The notes: generated by a model not told the origin, from the sequence alone. A stretch of 64,000 nt of DNA from Leptodontidium sp. MPI-SDFR-AT-0119 (GCA_020726505.1 JAHLEZ010000001.1:6448001-6512000), one strand, 5' to 3'. Shown: positions 32,965 through 44,328, counted from the stretch's first letter. Numbers and translations: made by a program.

Positions 32965-34800
32965 GTTATTATTGGTTCCAGTGATTGATATTGAATTACC
33001 TGGCTAACTATAGTGCTACGCACGCTGTATATATAGGCCCTGTAGGCAACTACCAGCTGACGTACTACAGTGACTCATACGCCATAGGCAGCCTCTAGCT
33101 GACGTACTACAGTGATTCGTACGCTATTGCCACCGGCTAACGTGCCCTGTAGGCGCAGCCTACAGTAGCAAAGATTACTAATCAATAGCCCCCTTGCGTA
33201 GCCCTGTCGTTACCTTCAGGCCTCTATACACTAAAACCCGTTTTCTTAGGGTAGCTTAACAGTAAGCCTACGTTGATCGCAAGGCTCTACTCCACTTCTG
33301 TACCACAGTAGCTTAATAGTTAGCCTACCCTGAGTGTCGGTGCAGTACCGGTTCAAGTACTGTGGGTGGGATAAAGCCCAATAAACCACACAACAAGAGA
33401 GGTAGCATGTAGTGAGGTACGGGAGAGACTCTAGGTGTAGGAAATCGCGAATCGATCAAATCTAAAGATAATACATATCTGAAGAGCGCGAAAAGTCGAA
33501 GGAGGAGAGGAGAAAAAAGTGTATTAGATAACATCTATGAAAAGTTCTTGCTTCTTGAGTTGTTTTCAAGTGTTGAGCTCTTTTATGTGGAAAGAGCCTA
33601 TCCGGTCAGGTGACAAAGAAGCTACCGAGAGCCTTCCCCACCACAGTAGTCTTTGACAAGAGTTTATAACTAAAACGATCGCATTAATGATGTCTGGTGT
33701 GTAATACTATGTAAAAAGGGTAATAAGATCATTCGGATAACAGTCTTCTAGTAAGTGCACTTCAAAGTCGAAATCGTTAAGCTTCATAGGCTGAAATTCA
33801 GTGCCTTTCTTCTGTAAAGGCTTCGCTTTCGGTCTGAGGATCCCCAGATCTGTTGGATCTACTTGTACGTCTTCGGGCATAGTTGCCGCATTAAATGTAG
33901 ATGATTTTGGGTAGAAAAAGTGGGTTTGTTGATGTTATTTGTTTATCCGCCCCCTGAGCGTACATGCCATAGTTAGGGCAACGGTAGCGCCCCGCTTCAG
34001 CGCTGCCCCCTGGAAAAACCCGTATCTGGCACTGAAGGGGATGCGCTGTAAAGGCCTGAATCTTAGCCCCCAGCTACTGTAGGCTATATTCCGATTTTAG
34101 GGCGTCCCACTGCTCTTTAGCAATCTCCTTCAGCAGTATATGCTGTAAAGGCCCTTGAGCACATAGCCCCATAATTAGGGTGCTAGCTTTGGCGTCCTTA
34201 ACCTCTGTAAGGTCGCTATCTATCCCTGAACCCCCTGTAGTACTCCCTGTAGAGCCACTACTAGAGGTTCTAGTGGGAGCCCCTACAGGCTCCCCTTCAG
34301 TTGCTTTAGGGGCCGATGCCCCTGTAGCTATGGGAGTTTGAACCCCTAATTCGACGACACTCCAAATGGACTGGCCCTGTAAGAGTCGTTTGACTTGTAC
34401 AGTACGCTCCAAGGCCTGTAATTAGGCCCTGTAAGCTTCCCGATCCGCGGGCGTTCGACACTGTAATCGTCCATTATACAGTAGGCTACAGCGACTGTAG
34501 GCTTTGAGGTGAGGCAAAAGATCACTAAAAGAAGTGCAACTGCAAGAGGCTACAGCGTGTGGTAGTGTGCGGCTTCGGGGCTCATAACCTGTTGGTTCTA
34601 GTGATTGATATTGAATTCACTGGCTATTCTACAGTGCTAGGTATGCTATACATATAGGCTTTGAGAGCCTGTACGCGGCCCTACAGGCCGCACGTATAGT
34701 GGCAAGGCTCTGTAAGCTTCGGTGATTACAGTGGCAAGTCCCTGTAATCATAGCCTATATTACAAATCAACATAAATATCACTACAGCACCTCTATCAAA
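32965..34800 (-). mobile_element. Degenerate copia-type LTR element with nested debris
   Basis: A repeat starting TGTTGGTTCTAGTGATTGAT occurs at 34590 and, in diverged form, near 32965-32972. Both copies continue with GATATTGAATT, a GGCTA segment and a CTATA/TATATAGGC segment, as expected of two LTRs. Between them on the reverse strand, 34412-34074 encodes a copia gag-like stretch (MERTVQVKRLLQGQSIWSVV, then ILLKEIAKEQWDALKSEY). No pol remains. GC-rich CTGTAGGC-type short repeats fill much of the interval. The exact LTR ends and a target-site duplication could not be fixed by eye. Confidence 0.6.
33640..33905 (-). mobile_element. piggyBac-type (DDE_Tnp_1_7) transposase fragment
   Basis: Reverse-strand translation reads MPEDVQVDPTDLG, then FDFEVHLLEDCYPNDLITLF, a stop, then YYTPDIINAIV. 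This resembles the N-terminal part of fungal piggyBac-like transposases (the pattern P.DP..LF.L.YT.E....IV). It lies inside the LTR-flanked interval, so elements are probably nested. The assignment rests on a short stretch. Confidence 0.4.
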
Positions 34801-35587
34801 CAGCGGCTGAGATACGGGTTTTGGGATTCTTTTTGATGCTATTAATGCTGGTGTTCCACAGGCCATGTAGATAGCCCAGTTCTCACCAGTCTATGGTCGT
34901 ATGTGTCAGGAGAACAGATTATTGAAACTATTAATCAAGTGTTTAAAGTGCTTAAAATGATAAAAACCGTTCTCCGATTCAGACCTCAAACTCCAAAAAT
35001 GCACTTTCTGTTAAAGTCAAAGCCTCGCTGCAAGGAGTTTCTCGGGGGGGGGGGGGGGGGGGGGTTGCTCAGTTTCAGAAACCCAGGCACGGTTTAAATT
35101 TGCCGAGTTTCCCCGCGTTGGAACAACGAGTTTGGGGGGGGCGGGGGGGGGGGGGCATCACTGTACTAGTTAGGGATAGCAACTCCGTTTCGCAGAGATC
35201 AGCCAAAGGTAGAGCAGCTCTATTCTGTCTTTAGCACATCCAATCCTACGAGGAATGACATTGAACTCCACTTGTTACGCTGCAAATCACATACCCAACA
35301 CTTCCAAAGACTCATATGCTTTGATTGGGGGGCAACTCGACCAGAAAGCGCCTTCCCGTTCTGGCAGCTGCATGTTCCCAATGTGAAACATCACCCTGGC
35401 ATTTGGAACGGCCTGTAACAGTTCGCTAGAATTTCCGAGAATGAAGTATCGCTTCAAAGTTGACATTAATCCATTGTATATATTTCTAAGATTGTTCATT
35501 TCCCCAACTTGTGTCGGACAGCTTTGTCCATACTGCAATATCTCTCTCTATACGCATTTCTTGTATCAAATTTGCACGTCCTTGGAA
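34801..35587. other. Intergenic with poly-G tracts
   Basis: Contains a run of 21 G at 35044-35064 and a second G-rich tract at about 35134-35155, plus the first of two similar 37-bp segments (34874-34910) that flank the HET gene. No gene recognised. Confidence 0.45.
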
Positions 35588-37483
35588 ATGTTGTACTCTC
35601 GATTAGATTTTTTGTCATACGAAATTCGACTCCTCAACATCCAGGAGGCTTCTGACGACAAAGAGTTGTGCTGCACGCTGGAACACACGACCTTAATCGA
35701 ACCCGGAAGTTACTATGCTTTATCATATTGTTGGGGCGACCTGCGCAGCAAAAAGAAGATCCTTATCAACAATACTATTGTCGAGGTTGGCCACAATCTT
35801 GAAGCTGCCCTCCAACAGTTGCGCTCCCGTGGATATATCCGCATTTGGATCGATGCGTTGTGCATCAATCAGAATGATGATGAAGAACGAGGACTTCAGA
35901 TTCGTAACATGAGGCAAATCTATTCTCAAGCTTTGTCCGTTATCTTATGGCTTGGAGATGACCCGGACAATACTGCCAACGCCATCAAATACCTATTTGA
36001 GAATGAGAGATACATGTGGTTTCCTGGTCGAAGATACACTGCTGTTGGCATGACATCGAACGCCAGACTGAGTGCCACGGAAACGGAAAAGGAATGGGAC
36101 GTCCAACGCTGGAGATTATTTCAGGGCTTTTTTGAGTTACCGTACTGGAGGCGCGCATGGGTCATTCAGGAAATCGCATCAAGCAGTCAGGTGGCGGTAC
36201 TTTTCGGTCAAGAGACATTAGAATGGCGACACATCACCAAAGTTCTTGCTTACTGGAAACAGCAACCGGGAAATGTTCCGATGGCTTGTTTATCATACAT
36301 GTATGCCGCCGAACTTGACCACTTTCGGATTCGCTACAAGGATCTACGGCAAATCAGCCTACTCGAGGCAATTCAATGGAGTCAATACGCGCTTGCGACC
36401 GATCAACGAGATAAGATCTATGCTCTTCTTGGTCTGACATCTGATGGGCCACGGCTTGTCCCAATGCCAAATTATCAGCGAAGTTTTGAGCAAATACTAT
36501 GCGACTTGACCCAAGCATTGCTTTCTGTGGTGAAGATCTCAGATCCACGTTCGGAACACATTCCAGTTCATTCCAAGAAAGGGTGGCCTTGGTGGGAGGC
36601 TTCATCTCTAGAACTCTGGATAGAAGTCAACACGGCTCTTGGAACCCCATTTTGCTCTTTATATCCTATGTTCTCACATGTTCAGATGCAGCGAGCTCTG
36701 GATGAGAAGTCACTCCAGACACATGGAATCCTGTTGGGTCAGGTAAACCAGACTAGCTCTCGCCCCCCAGACCCAGAACCCTTCGCAAAGAGGCTAAAAT
36801 CATACGTGGACAACCAGAAGTACGGAAAGGTCAGCATCGTTAGCCGAAATCCCCATCTGTACCCTTCTGGACTGCCAGCTGCCATATTGCACACCCTATG
36901 TCTCGGCCGACCTGCTTCTGGCATTGATTCTCAATCTTGCCTCAATTATCTTTGGAGTCGCAAAGGTCTCAGCGAAATTTCTGGTGGGAGGAGTTCGGTG
37001 TCGCAGCAAGGCAAGCAATGGATCGGCATCAATAAGTGGTTACGATCAAACTCGGCACTCAGAATTGGATCGCTAACTCTGGAGGAATGGGCAAAATTAG
37101 ATTCCAAGTCCACCCGCTTCAAGGATGTATTGCATGCGGCAACCGCCCCTTTTCCATATGAAGGATTTGGGCGCAATGTTGACCAGATTGCAAGGACTTT
37201 GGAAATACCAATGGCCCTGATCGTCACCGACACAGGCATCATAGCACGGGCTCCACCCAGAACAAAGATTGGCGATTGGGTGTTTTATATGAAAGGAGCA
37301 AGCATACCTGTTATTCTGCGGCAGAAGGAGATGCCCTCGAATAGCCCACTTCAAGAGTTTCTTGTTGTAGGTGGTGCATATATTCACATGGATGAGAAAC
37401 TCCCTGGAAGTGGTGTTTTTGGAGATTGGGCCGAAACTCATTTCATGAAACCAGAAGGTCTCCAGTCTGTAGTTATAAGCTGA
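35588..37483 (+). CDS. HET domain protein
   Basis: An intronless 631-aa heterokaryon-incompatibility-type protein. The N-terminal HET domain shows YEIRLLNI, YYALSYCWGD, IRIWIDALCINQNDDEERG and VILWLGDD, followed by YWRRAWVIQEIA and ATDQRDKIYALLGL. This is the long stand-alone class (HET-6/TOL-like) without an NLR module, unlike the other HET genes in the window. The C-terminal 250 residues end in a usual family pattern (FLVVGGAYIHMDE). The start at 35588 (MLYSRLDFLSYEIRLL) fits the family; the frame is open further upstream to 35441 but reads unlike other members. It is isolated between transposon debris (30-35 kb) and the housekeeping block. Confidence 0.88.
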   Translation: MLYSRLDFLSYEIRLLNIQEASDDKELCCTLEHTTLIEPGSYYALSYCWGDLRSKKKILINNTIVEVGHNLEAALQQLRSRGYIRIWIDALCINQNDDEERGLQIRNMRQIYSQALSVILWLGDDPDNTANAIKYLFENERYMWFPGRRYTAVGMTSNARLSATETEKEWDVQRWRLFQGFFELPYWRRAWVIQEIASSSQVAVLFGQETLEWRHITKVLAYWKQQPGNVPMACLSYMYAAELDHFRIRYKDLRQISLLEAIQWSQYALATDQRDKIYALLGLTSDGPRLVPMPNYQRSFEQILCDLTQALLSVVKISDPRSEHIPVHSKKGWPWWEASSLELWIEVNTALGTPFCSLYPMFSHVQMQRALDEKSLQTHGILLGQVNQTSSRPPDPEPFAKRLKSYVDNQKYGKVSIVSRNPHLYPSGLPAAILHTLCLGRPASGIDSQSCLNYLWSRKGLSEISGGRSSVSQQGKQWIGINKWLRSNSALRIGSLTLEEWAKLDSKSTRFKDVLHAATAPFPYEGFGRNVDQIARTLEIPMALIVTDTGIIARAPPRTKIGDWVFYMKGASIPVILRQKEMPSNSPLQEFLVVGGAYIHMDEKLPGSGVFGDWAETHFMKPEGLQSVVIS

Positions 37484-38171
37484 TCTGTTCTGAGCAATTT
37501 TGAAGAAACTTCAAAAACAATGCTCAACTGTGACTTCTCAACGTGAATATAGAATGAATTATCTAGGTCAGAGATTCTAGGGAGCGAAAAGGAATGCATT
37601 GTGCTGTAAGAACCATGAATTCTGTGAAAATAAAAGTTCATGAAAGCGAATTAACTAGTGTGTTAGTAAAATTAGGAGCGTGAACAACTAGCCGGTATCA
37701 CAGTTGATCAATGACTAAAGTTCTCAAATTAACAGTGACTCGTTTACCTGGAGTCCTAGTCCAGGACTTCTGGACACATCTTAAGACCTAGGGTCTATAT
37801 ATTGACTTTCGCTAAAGTATACAGCATCATTCTGAGCCGCATGGAGACGCCACATAATAGAATCCGGCGTCCGGACCCCTGGTCTCTTAAGAGTGCGGCA
37901 GCTATCACGTGTGTTGCTAACCCGGTTCTCAGAGTCTAGAAAAGATCTGAAGGTATCGCAAGCTGTTGTATAGTAGACAGAAGAGATTGCCCAGTTATCA
38001 AGAGTCTATGGTCGTATGTGACAGGCTAAGCGGTATTCGAGTCTAAATCAAGAGACTTGGAACAATTTGTGGGGCAACAAGGATCAATGAAATGCTGACC
38101 TGACTCCTGATTAGGGGAAAAGGTGGAGTTGAGAGTTGAATCGAATCCTACCTACGAATCCTCCTCCATCT
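37484..38171. other. Intergenic
   Basis: About 690 bp, no gene. Carries the second copy (37991-38027) of the 37-bp segment also found at 34874-34910. Confidence 0.45.
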
Positions 38172-38955
38172 CTACGGACTCAGCCTCTCAATCTTCCACC
38201 CCCCCTCCTCCAACTTAGTATACTGAAAGCGATCATGCAACCTACTTTCCCTCCCCTGCCAAAACTCCACCATTTCAGGTTTAATCCTCAACCCGCCCCA
38301 AAACTCCGGAACAGGAACCTTCTCCACTCCCTCAAACCTCTCCTCAGCCTCTTTCACCCACCCTTCCAATTGCTCCCTCCCCTCAAGAACCTGACTCTGC
38401 CGACTAGCCCACGCACCGACCCGACTCCCTCGAATCCTCGTATCGAAATACACTTGACTCTCTTCGCTCGTCAATCTCTCGACTTGCCCCTCAACGCGGA
38501 CTTGTCGTTCTAATTCCCTCCACCAGAAGGTCAGGCTGGCCCATTTATTGCTCTCAATATCTTTCGCTTTCTTGCTTGTGCCGAAATTGGAATAGATGAC
38601 AAAGCCTGTTTTATCGAGTTCTTTTAGATAGACCATACGAGAACTCACGCGGCCAGAAGGTATAGAGGCAGTGGAGAGGCAGACTGTCTCGGGTTGGTGT
38701 ACCGAGTTGGTTTGCGCGTGTGTGAACCATGCGTTGAATTGTGTGAAAGGCGAAGTAGGATCTAATTGGTCTTTGTCGAGGGCACCTTTGGTGTATTGCT
38801 CGGCTTGGGAGTTTGTTTTGTCGTTTGCTGGTGCGACTGTAATATGTACCGTTAGCTATTGACTCATTTGAGGAAGGCTGGAGAGAGGAATGAGGGGTCA
38901 AAGTGGGGGAAATACAGATCAGCTTCGATGTGTTTTGTGGCGGGTGAAGAGCCAT
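38172..38955 (-). CDS. Pyridoxamine 5'-phosphate oxidase (PNPOx)
   Basis: FMN-dependent oxidase that converts pyridoxamine or pyridoxine phosphate to pyridoxal phosphate (vitamin B6), normally cytosolic. Exons inferred at 38955-38916 and 38836-38172 with a 79-nt intron, giving 234 aa, a normal length. Motifs: FTQFNAWFTHAQ near the N-terminus; VSSRMVYLKELDKTGFVIYS and NFGTSKKAKDIESN (FMN and phosphate contacts); LTFWWRELERQVRVEG; GSRVGAWASRQS; then FWQGRESRLHDRFQY and the C-terminal WKIERLSP. The C-terminal R.L.DR..Y and RL.P signatures are those of true PNPOx rather than generic flavin-binding relatives. It heads a tight cluster of small conserved genes. Confidence 0.93.
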
Positions 38956-39357
38956 TTTGATAAAACTTGGACGGTATAATAGATTTGGTGTCAAAAGCAT
39001 AAAGTAAGTTGAATGTTGTGCGAGTGTTGAAGAATTTGCGAATGTCAGGTCACCTTTGTTCTGGTGACGATGTTGATCTAGCGCTAGTTTAGTGGGCTAT
39101 CAGCCTTGTTCTCAGCCTTGTGGCCCTTCTCGTGTTAGAGAGTGGTGAGAATTCTTGGACTTTGACCATTGTCATAATTTTTAACCGGTACTTAGGAGTC
39201 TCTTAAACCAATGTTCGGTAAATATTGAATCATTCATTCTCTGTGCTACTAATAGGAAAGGTCTAGATAACCCCGAACTGCCCTTGAATGTACAGAGCTC
39301 ATGGCTCTCAAATCATTATTCCCAAACGCCTCATAATGCAAATCCCACCCTGTCCAT
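38956..39357. other. Intergenic, about 400 bp
   Basis: Separates two genes on the same strand. It holds the PNPOx promoter and the UCH 3' end; nothing else is seen. Confidence 0.4.
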
Positions 39358-40247
39358 TTAATCCAGGCTAGGAGCCAAAGTAATCAAGCTGAATCTCAAC
39401 TCCCCTCCTGCAGTCTCGGCCTCCCTCTTTATAAACTGCCTAGGTCCCATATCCAAAGCCTTCTCGCTCAAAATATCCTCCTCCTCTCTAAGCAGTCCTC
39501 TATCCAGAGGTCCCTTTCTTCGTCCATCCATCTCCCACAAGTGATTCTTCTCATCCTTGACAAAGCAAACGTAGTGCAAGTCAATATTATCCTCGGCGTC
39601 GGGTGTAGCGCTCTGTCCCTGGCTCGCAGCACTTTGGTGAGCAGTTTCCAAGGCCTGGGAATTGTATAGCAAATCTGCTCGCTCGATAGGTCCTAATGGT
39701 GTAGCGTCTTTGACGAGCTTCTCGAGGTCTGAGCCGGGTTCTATCCATCCCAAATATCAGCAAACCTCCTACTCATTCCATGATCATTCCTTACGTATGA
39801 ACTCCCTCGAGGTGCCATTGCTAACAGCATGCAGGATCCCAATCAAACCACACGCATTTCTAATCGTCTGTTTATACCAGATCACCGGCTCTCCAGCTCC
39901 TTTACCCTCGTACTCTGCCTTGCTTCTATCCTCTTGTACGCGGAAGTTCTCGTAGGATTTGCTGACTGGGAAGACGAGAAGAAGGGCATTTGCGGGGCGG
40001 GGGATGAAAGAGAGGAGGTCGGGATCCTCGATGCTGAAGACGTCGTGGAAAGAGAGGGTTGGGGAGAGGCCGAGTTTGTGGACTAGAGAGGACATGACCT
40101 CTGGGTTGTTCTCTGTAGAGTAAAGTGCAGGTTAGCAAGTTGCTGCAGATATGCATGGAACAGAGCTCTTTGCGGCTTACCAAGAGGGACGAAAGCCTTG
40201 CGGCCCTTGGGTACATCTGGATCATCGTGAACTTGAGCTTCTGCCAT
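39358..40247 (-). CDS. Ubiquitin C-terminal hydrolase (UCH-L3/YUH1 type)
   Basis: Cysteine protease of peptidase family C12 that trims small adducts from the C-terminus of ubiquitin or Nedd8. Exons inferred at 40247-40181, 40112-39795 and 39740-39358, giving 255 aa. The catalytic triad is visible: Cys110 in QTIRNACGLIGILH, His184 in IDLHYVCFV and Asp200 in LWEMDGRRKGP; the preceding Gln of KQTIRNAC fits the oxyanion position. The N-terminal PLENNPEVMSSLVHKLGLS is the usual UCH-L3 opening. The Ser/Ala/Gln-rich segment around residues 160-175 (HQSAASQGQSATPDAED) corresponds to the flexible crossover loop over the active site. Confidence 0.94.
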
Positions 40248-40406
40248 TTTTGTGACGTATTGTGTTTGTATGCTGTAAGGAAGTGAAGCTTGAGCGTTGG
40301 AAATCTAACAGGCAGAGAGTGGTTGCGCGTTGACCCCCGCCGCAAGGAGGTTTTTCCGATCCGCGTTGAAGCTACTGTAACCCCCACCTCCCTTTTATGG
40401 TGTCCT

Positions 40407-40444
40407 TTGTTACGACCTACGAGGCGCATCGTAGGTCGTAACAA
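40407..40444. repeat. Perfect 16-bp inverted repeat with a 6-nt loop
   Basis: TTGTTACGACCTACGA at 40407-40422 is the exact reverse complement of 40429-40444. It marks the edge between GC-rich UCH upstream sequence and an AT-rich patch at 40445-40560. It could be a transposon-terminus remnant or a hairpin. Confidence 0.85.
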
Positions 40445-40796
40445 CAGTTTACGTATAAATAAATAATATTAACTTTAATGATAACGCATTATAATAACGC
40501 TATTAGTTTTATTATTTTTATTGACTAAATTTTAAATATGTATATGTTAATTAACAAAGTCGCCTAGAAAAGGGGCTCGCTAGTGGTTTGTGGTGAGCCG
40601 GAAGATATCGGCCCGAGTGGGCAGAATTCATTTTTGATTTCCATGATCCAGCGAGTCGCCTCATCCTGATTACAACACCACTAATAACATCCATCTCAGC
40701 GCCAATTCATTATTCTGTACCTCGATCGATTTGTATTCGCGATCCTATAATTCTTCTAATACTTCTTAATATAAATCTTCTTTTCGCGACGTTATC
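40445..40796. other. AT-rich patch and promoter of the heme lyase gene
   Basis: 40445-40560 is strongly AT-rich with TTATTA/TAATAA runs, the look of sequence mutated by RIP. No ORF survives. The rest leads to ATG 40797. Confidence 0.5.
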
Positions 40797-41848
40797 ATGG
40801 GTTGGTTTTGGGCAGACTCCGATGTATCTGTTGTAAATGCGAGGAGCGCGCCTCATCCGATGCCAGCTAATAGCAATGCCTCACCACCAGTATGATCTCC
40901 GAATCGCTTCTTTCGAATCCTCTAATAACTTCTAGCCATCATGTCCTATGCACCAGAGCTCTCCTACTGTAGCAAAACCCCTTACGCCACCAGCAGAATC
41001 TGCTTGCCCTTACACACCCTCCGATCTGTCCGCAGATACCAAGACGTCCTCCAAATACTCTAAATACAACCCATTGAATTACATGTTCTCCGATATCTCT
41101 CAGGAGCGAGCCAAGGATCAAACAGTAGCCCTGCCGACTGAGCGCGAACCATCAACTATCCCAAAGGGCTCAGGCGAGGGCAACTGGGAATACCCATCTC
41201 CGCAGCAGATGTACAATGCGCTTTTGAGGAAGGGGTATACGGACACAGATGCGACTGCGGTGGAGAGTATGGTTTCGGTGCACAATTTCTTGAACGAGGG
41301 CGCCTGGGCTGAGATCGTGGAGTGGGAGCGCAGATTTGGTGGAGGTCTGAAGAAGGGGTGGGAGATGTGTAAGAGAGGAGAGCAAGGATCGATGGCTGGT
41401 GCAAACCACGAGGCAGGGGCAAATTTCGATGGAGTTTCCCAGCCAAGTCTGCTTAGATTTATGGGAAGGCCGAAGGAGATGACGCCCAAGGCTGCTATGA
41501 TTCAGATTATGGGGTGGATATATCCTAGTGCTTTTGCGTAGGTTTTATGACTTCTGATAGAAGTTCTTCCCGACAGAGAGATCAATGCTGACTGGAAATA
41601 GTACGGAGCCTCCATTTGATCGACACGATTGGTTTGTGCAGAGAGAAATTGCAGGGCAGAAGAAGGAGATCAGATATGTTATCGACTACTACTCTGGACC
41701 GGATGACCCAACAGGCGAGCCAGTCTTCTACCTTGATGTCCGCCCAGCCATCACGCCTACTGCTGCTGTGGAGAGAATGATGAGATGGGGAGGAGATGTA
41801 TGGTATAGGGCTTCAGGAGCACAGCTGCGGGAGAAGGGAACCAACTGA
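40797..41848 (+). CDS. Cytochrome c/c1 heme lyase (holocytochrome c-type synthase)
   Basis: Mitochondrial intermembrane-space enzyme that attaches heme covalently to apocytochrome c or c1. Exons inferred at 40797-40889, 40936-41537 and 41602-41848, giving 313 aa. A heme-binding CPMH motif lies near the N-terminus (PSCPMHQSS) with a second Cys-Pro motif (ACPYTPSD). The body has [16 protein letters not shown], then [37 protein letters not shown] and [15 protein letters not shown]. Exon 3 carries [24 protein letters not shown] and FYLDVRPA. These are diagnostic of the CYC3/CYT2 family. Whether the substrate is cytochrome c (CYC3) or c1 (CYT2) cannot be settled by eye, so no symbol is given. Confidence 0.93.
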
Positions 41849-42288
41849 ATAGAGGGTCTGCATGACTGGATGATACTTGTGTCGCTTTTGAGCGCTGAAT
41901 TTTTGGGAGTCATTAAGATATGGATATATCTACAAGGGCGGGTAATTTCTCAGGATGGGTCAGTCAAGCGTGTATTTGTTTTCCTTGTCTTGCTTCTGAT
42001 GTCTTGATGGTAATGCCTTCCTACCTGTCTTTCGGTTCTCCTCTCTTCTTGTACTATATTTCGATACCATGGACTCAGGGCTATTCCGAGCAAACGAAGG
42101 CTTCTAGTGACAAAGTCCCTCAATATTCTCTACTTTCTTTTCTGGGATTATGACATTGAATATCTGGATGTTGCTAGGAATACTGGCACGTGTTTATCCT
42201 GTGTCGATAAGCGATAAGAGCTTCAGCCCACTTCTAACTCCAACGACACTTCATGTGTTCTAAGCAACAGAAAGCACAATACTCAATC
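41849..42288. other. Intergenic, about 440 bp
   Basis: Between two same-strand genes. Nothing beyond 3' and 5' untranslated sequence is seen. Confidence 0.4.
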
Positions 42289-43126
42289 ATGGCTCATATA
42301 TCGACTCGCAAGTTTATAAAATGGGGTGTGAGTCGTCCTTTAGTCTATTCCAAATTAAATTAACATAAACAAAAGGACGAACCAGCTGGGGAAAACACAG
42401 AGTAAGTACCCCTCACCCCCTCCAATACACCCTTCTAACACTTAATCCAGCACCCTCGTATTGACAACACCCGGTAAACACTTCGTCGACATCAGGATCT
42501 ACCTCCCAACCTCCCCAGATGAGCCCTCTATCCCAAGCCTAGCCCCCCTCCCCAGCTCCCGTCTCGAATGGGGCTTTGCAGGAACAGCTTCCCCCACTCC
42601 AGCCGTCTACTCCTCTCTCCCCGGCCGCGAAACGGAGATCGAGAAGCCGTCACATACGGTATGGACGCACTGGGTGGACAACAAAACTACAGACGAGGTC
42701 CAGGATGAGGGAGATATGTACCCGCAGCCGAATGGAGAGACGATGGAGTATGGCGCTATGGAGAACCCGGATACGGGGAAGGTTGAGAAGTATCAGGAGT
42801 GTTGGGTGGATTTGGAGATTGCGAAGGTAGATGAGGAAGAGGAGTTTAGGAGTTGGGTGCTGAGGACGGAGGATGAGGAGGCGGGCGTTAGAGGTGTGCT
42901 CGCTAGAGTGGGTGTTTTTATTCAGGGTGTCTTGAGAAGGGGCGAGGATATTAGTGTGGGTAGGTGGATGTGGGATGCTGAGAGGGGATGGCAGCCGGTT
43001 GTAGAGATTGGGAAGGCACTTGTTCCAAGGGGCGTATTCTCGCAAGAGGAGTTTGTGTTGGGGCAAAGGCTGGTTGCTAGTGATGGATTGAAATGGGTCT
43101 GTGTAGAGAGCTTTTCTTGGAAGTGA
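42289..43126 (+). CDS. HRI1 family protein
   Basis: Exons inferred at 42289-42327, 42376-42401 and 42451-43126, giving 246 aa. The start MAHISTRKFIKWG, then GENTDTLVLTTPGKHFVDIR and IYLP, match the opening of the fungal HRI1 family (two beta-barrel-like halves). The second half includes SHTVWTHWVDNKT, ECWVDLEIAKVDEEEEF, RSWVLRT and IGKALVPRGVFSQEEF. Yeast Hri1 is a small soluble protein reported to interact with Hrr25; its biochemical role is not established. The 26-nt middle exon is unusually short, but the phases work and it restores the conserved GENTDTL segment. Confidence 0.88.
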
Positions 43127-43559
43127 AATGGTGTCCGTTCTAGTCAAATTTCAATCATGTTGCACGAAGTCATGATTTCATGCAGATTGTACGAATGTCA
43201 ATAGAATGACATTCCAGCTTCGGGAATCAGGCAGATTGAAATCTGCTTTTGCCATAATCCTCGTCAACAATATCGTGCTTTGTTGTTGCTGCTCTTTTGC
43301 TACATGATGCATAGTCGCGGATCTACTCGCCTGCCATCAGAAACTGGGAAAGCGGTAAAAGAATAGCGTTACCTACCTTTCTCCGTCTCCCAGTTCATAT
43401 AGAAATTACCAAACCAAAAACCCATCATGCAACCAGTGAAACACTATTCCCGGATGATAGTTTGTTCTAACCCGATAGTAGTTATGATGGGCTATCTTTG
43501 TGTCGGCGTTCTAACATCTTTAGGTTAGGGCCAAAGCCCGTGATCTCGAGGCTTCTAGT
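43127..43559. other. Intergenic, about 430 bp
   Basis: No gene recognised. It begins the transition from the housekeeping block to NLR debris. Confidence 0.35.
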
Positions 43560-44200
43560 AGCTGTTCTTCTCTCGCTCTCTCTGATGCCTTGAGCAATTC
43601 TCGAACTCTTGTTTCGTTTTTATACTTCCCTATGTCCCGCAGACATTTTATTATCTACGAAAGAAAGATAATCGAATTCGGATGCTGCTATCCTCGCACG
43701 CTCTCATACCCAGCATACGCCCGTCGGAAGAGCTCTTCGGCTTGTGGTAGTTTCCTTTGCTCAGGTCCGTGTCCATGAAGTCATTTATGACATCATATTT
43801 CTGGACATATGTGGACAAAACCATCATCGATTCCTTGATGTATTCCTTCCCACGCTCATTTCCGATCCGCGCCTTGAGCTAGTCTTGGACGAGTGGGTGG
43901 ATTGGAAACGACGTTTCGGTAGATGTGGCATTCAGGCTTTGCAGTAATAAGAGATTTCGTAGCTCGCAGAGGATATTGCTAAATACGTTCGTGCTCCATT
44001 TACCGTTCTCACGGCAAGAATCCATGCACCACAGGGAATTAGACCCAAAAGGCGCGAAGAGCGTATCGGTAAGTTTGTTGATATCGAAGAACGCTATTAA
44101 AGCCAAGATGTGCTCTTTATCGTCTAATGCCGACCCTTCTCCAAAAAGCGAGTCCAGAGATAACTCCAGCGTGGCAAAGACTGTGCAGTTCACTCATCCT
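43560..44200 (-). pseudogene. NB-ARC-TPR NLR relic, reverse-strand part
   Basis: The reverse ORF 44193-43879 encodes the region that follows NB-ARC in fungal NB-ARC-TPR proteins: HILALIAFFDINKLTDTLF, then ILCELRNLLLLQSLN and FPIHPLVQD. Beyond it, in shifted frames, 43770-43650 gives a TPR-like piece (KLPQAEELFRRAYAGYERAR). No P-loop or start is found and stops interrupt it. Intact relatives are NLRs like the gene at 58-61.5 kb. Confidence 0.6.
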
Positions 44201-44328
44201 TCAGCGCTGTCTTTTGATGCTTTCGTGTAGTCCTATATCTCCGGAGCCTCGTTTAGAACCTTTTCACGTTGTTTGTTGTAGCACTCCAGGTAAGATGTAA
44301 AATCCATCCCTCGTTTCAGTATAAAAGC

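Noticed and set aside
30890..34800. A complete Starship element
   Set aside because: The DUF3435 fragment lacks its N-terminal half, is frameshifted, and no borders or cargo set could be defined.
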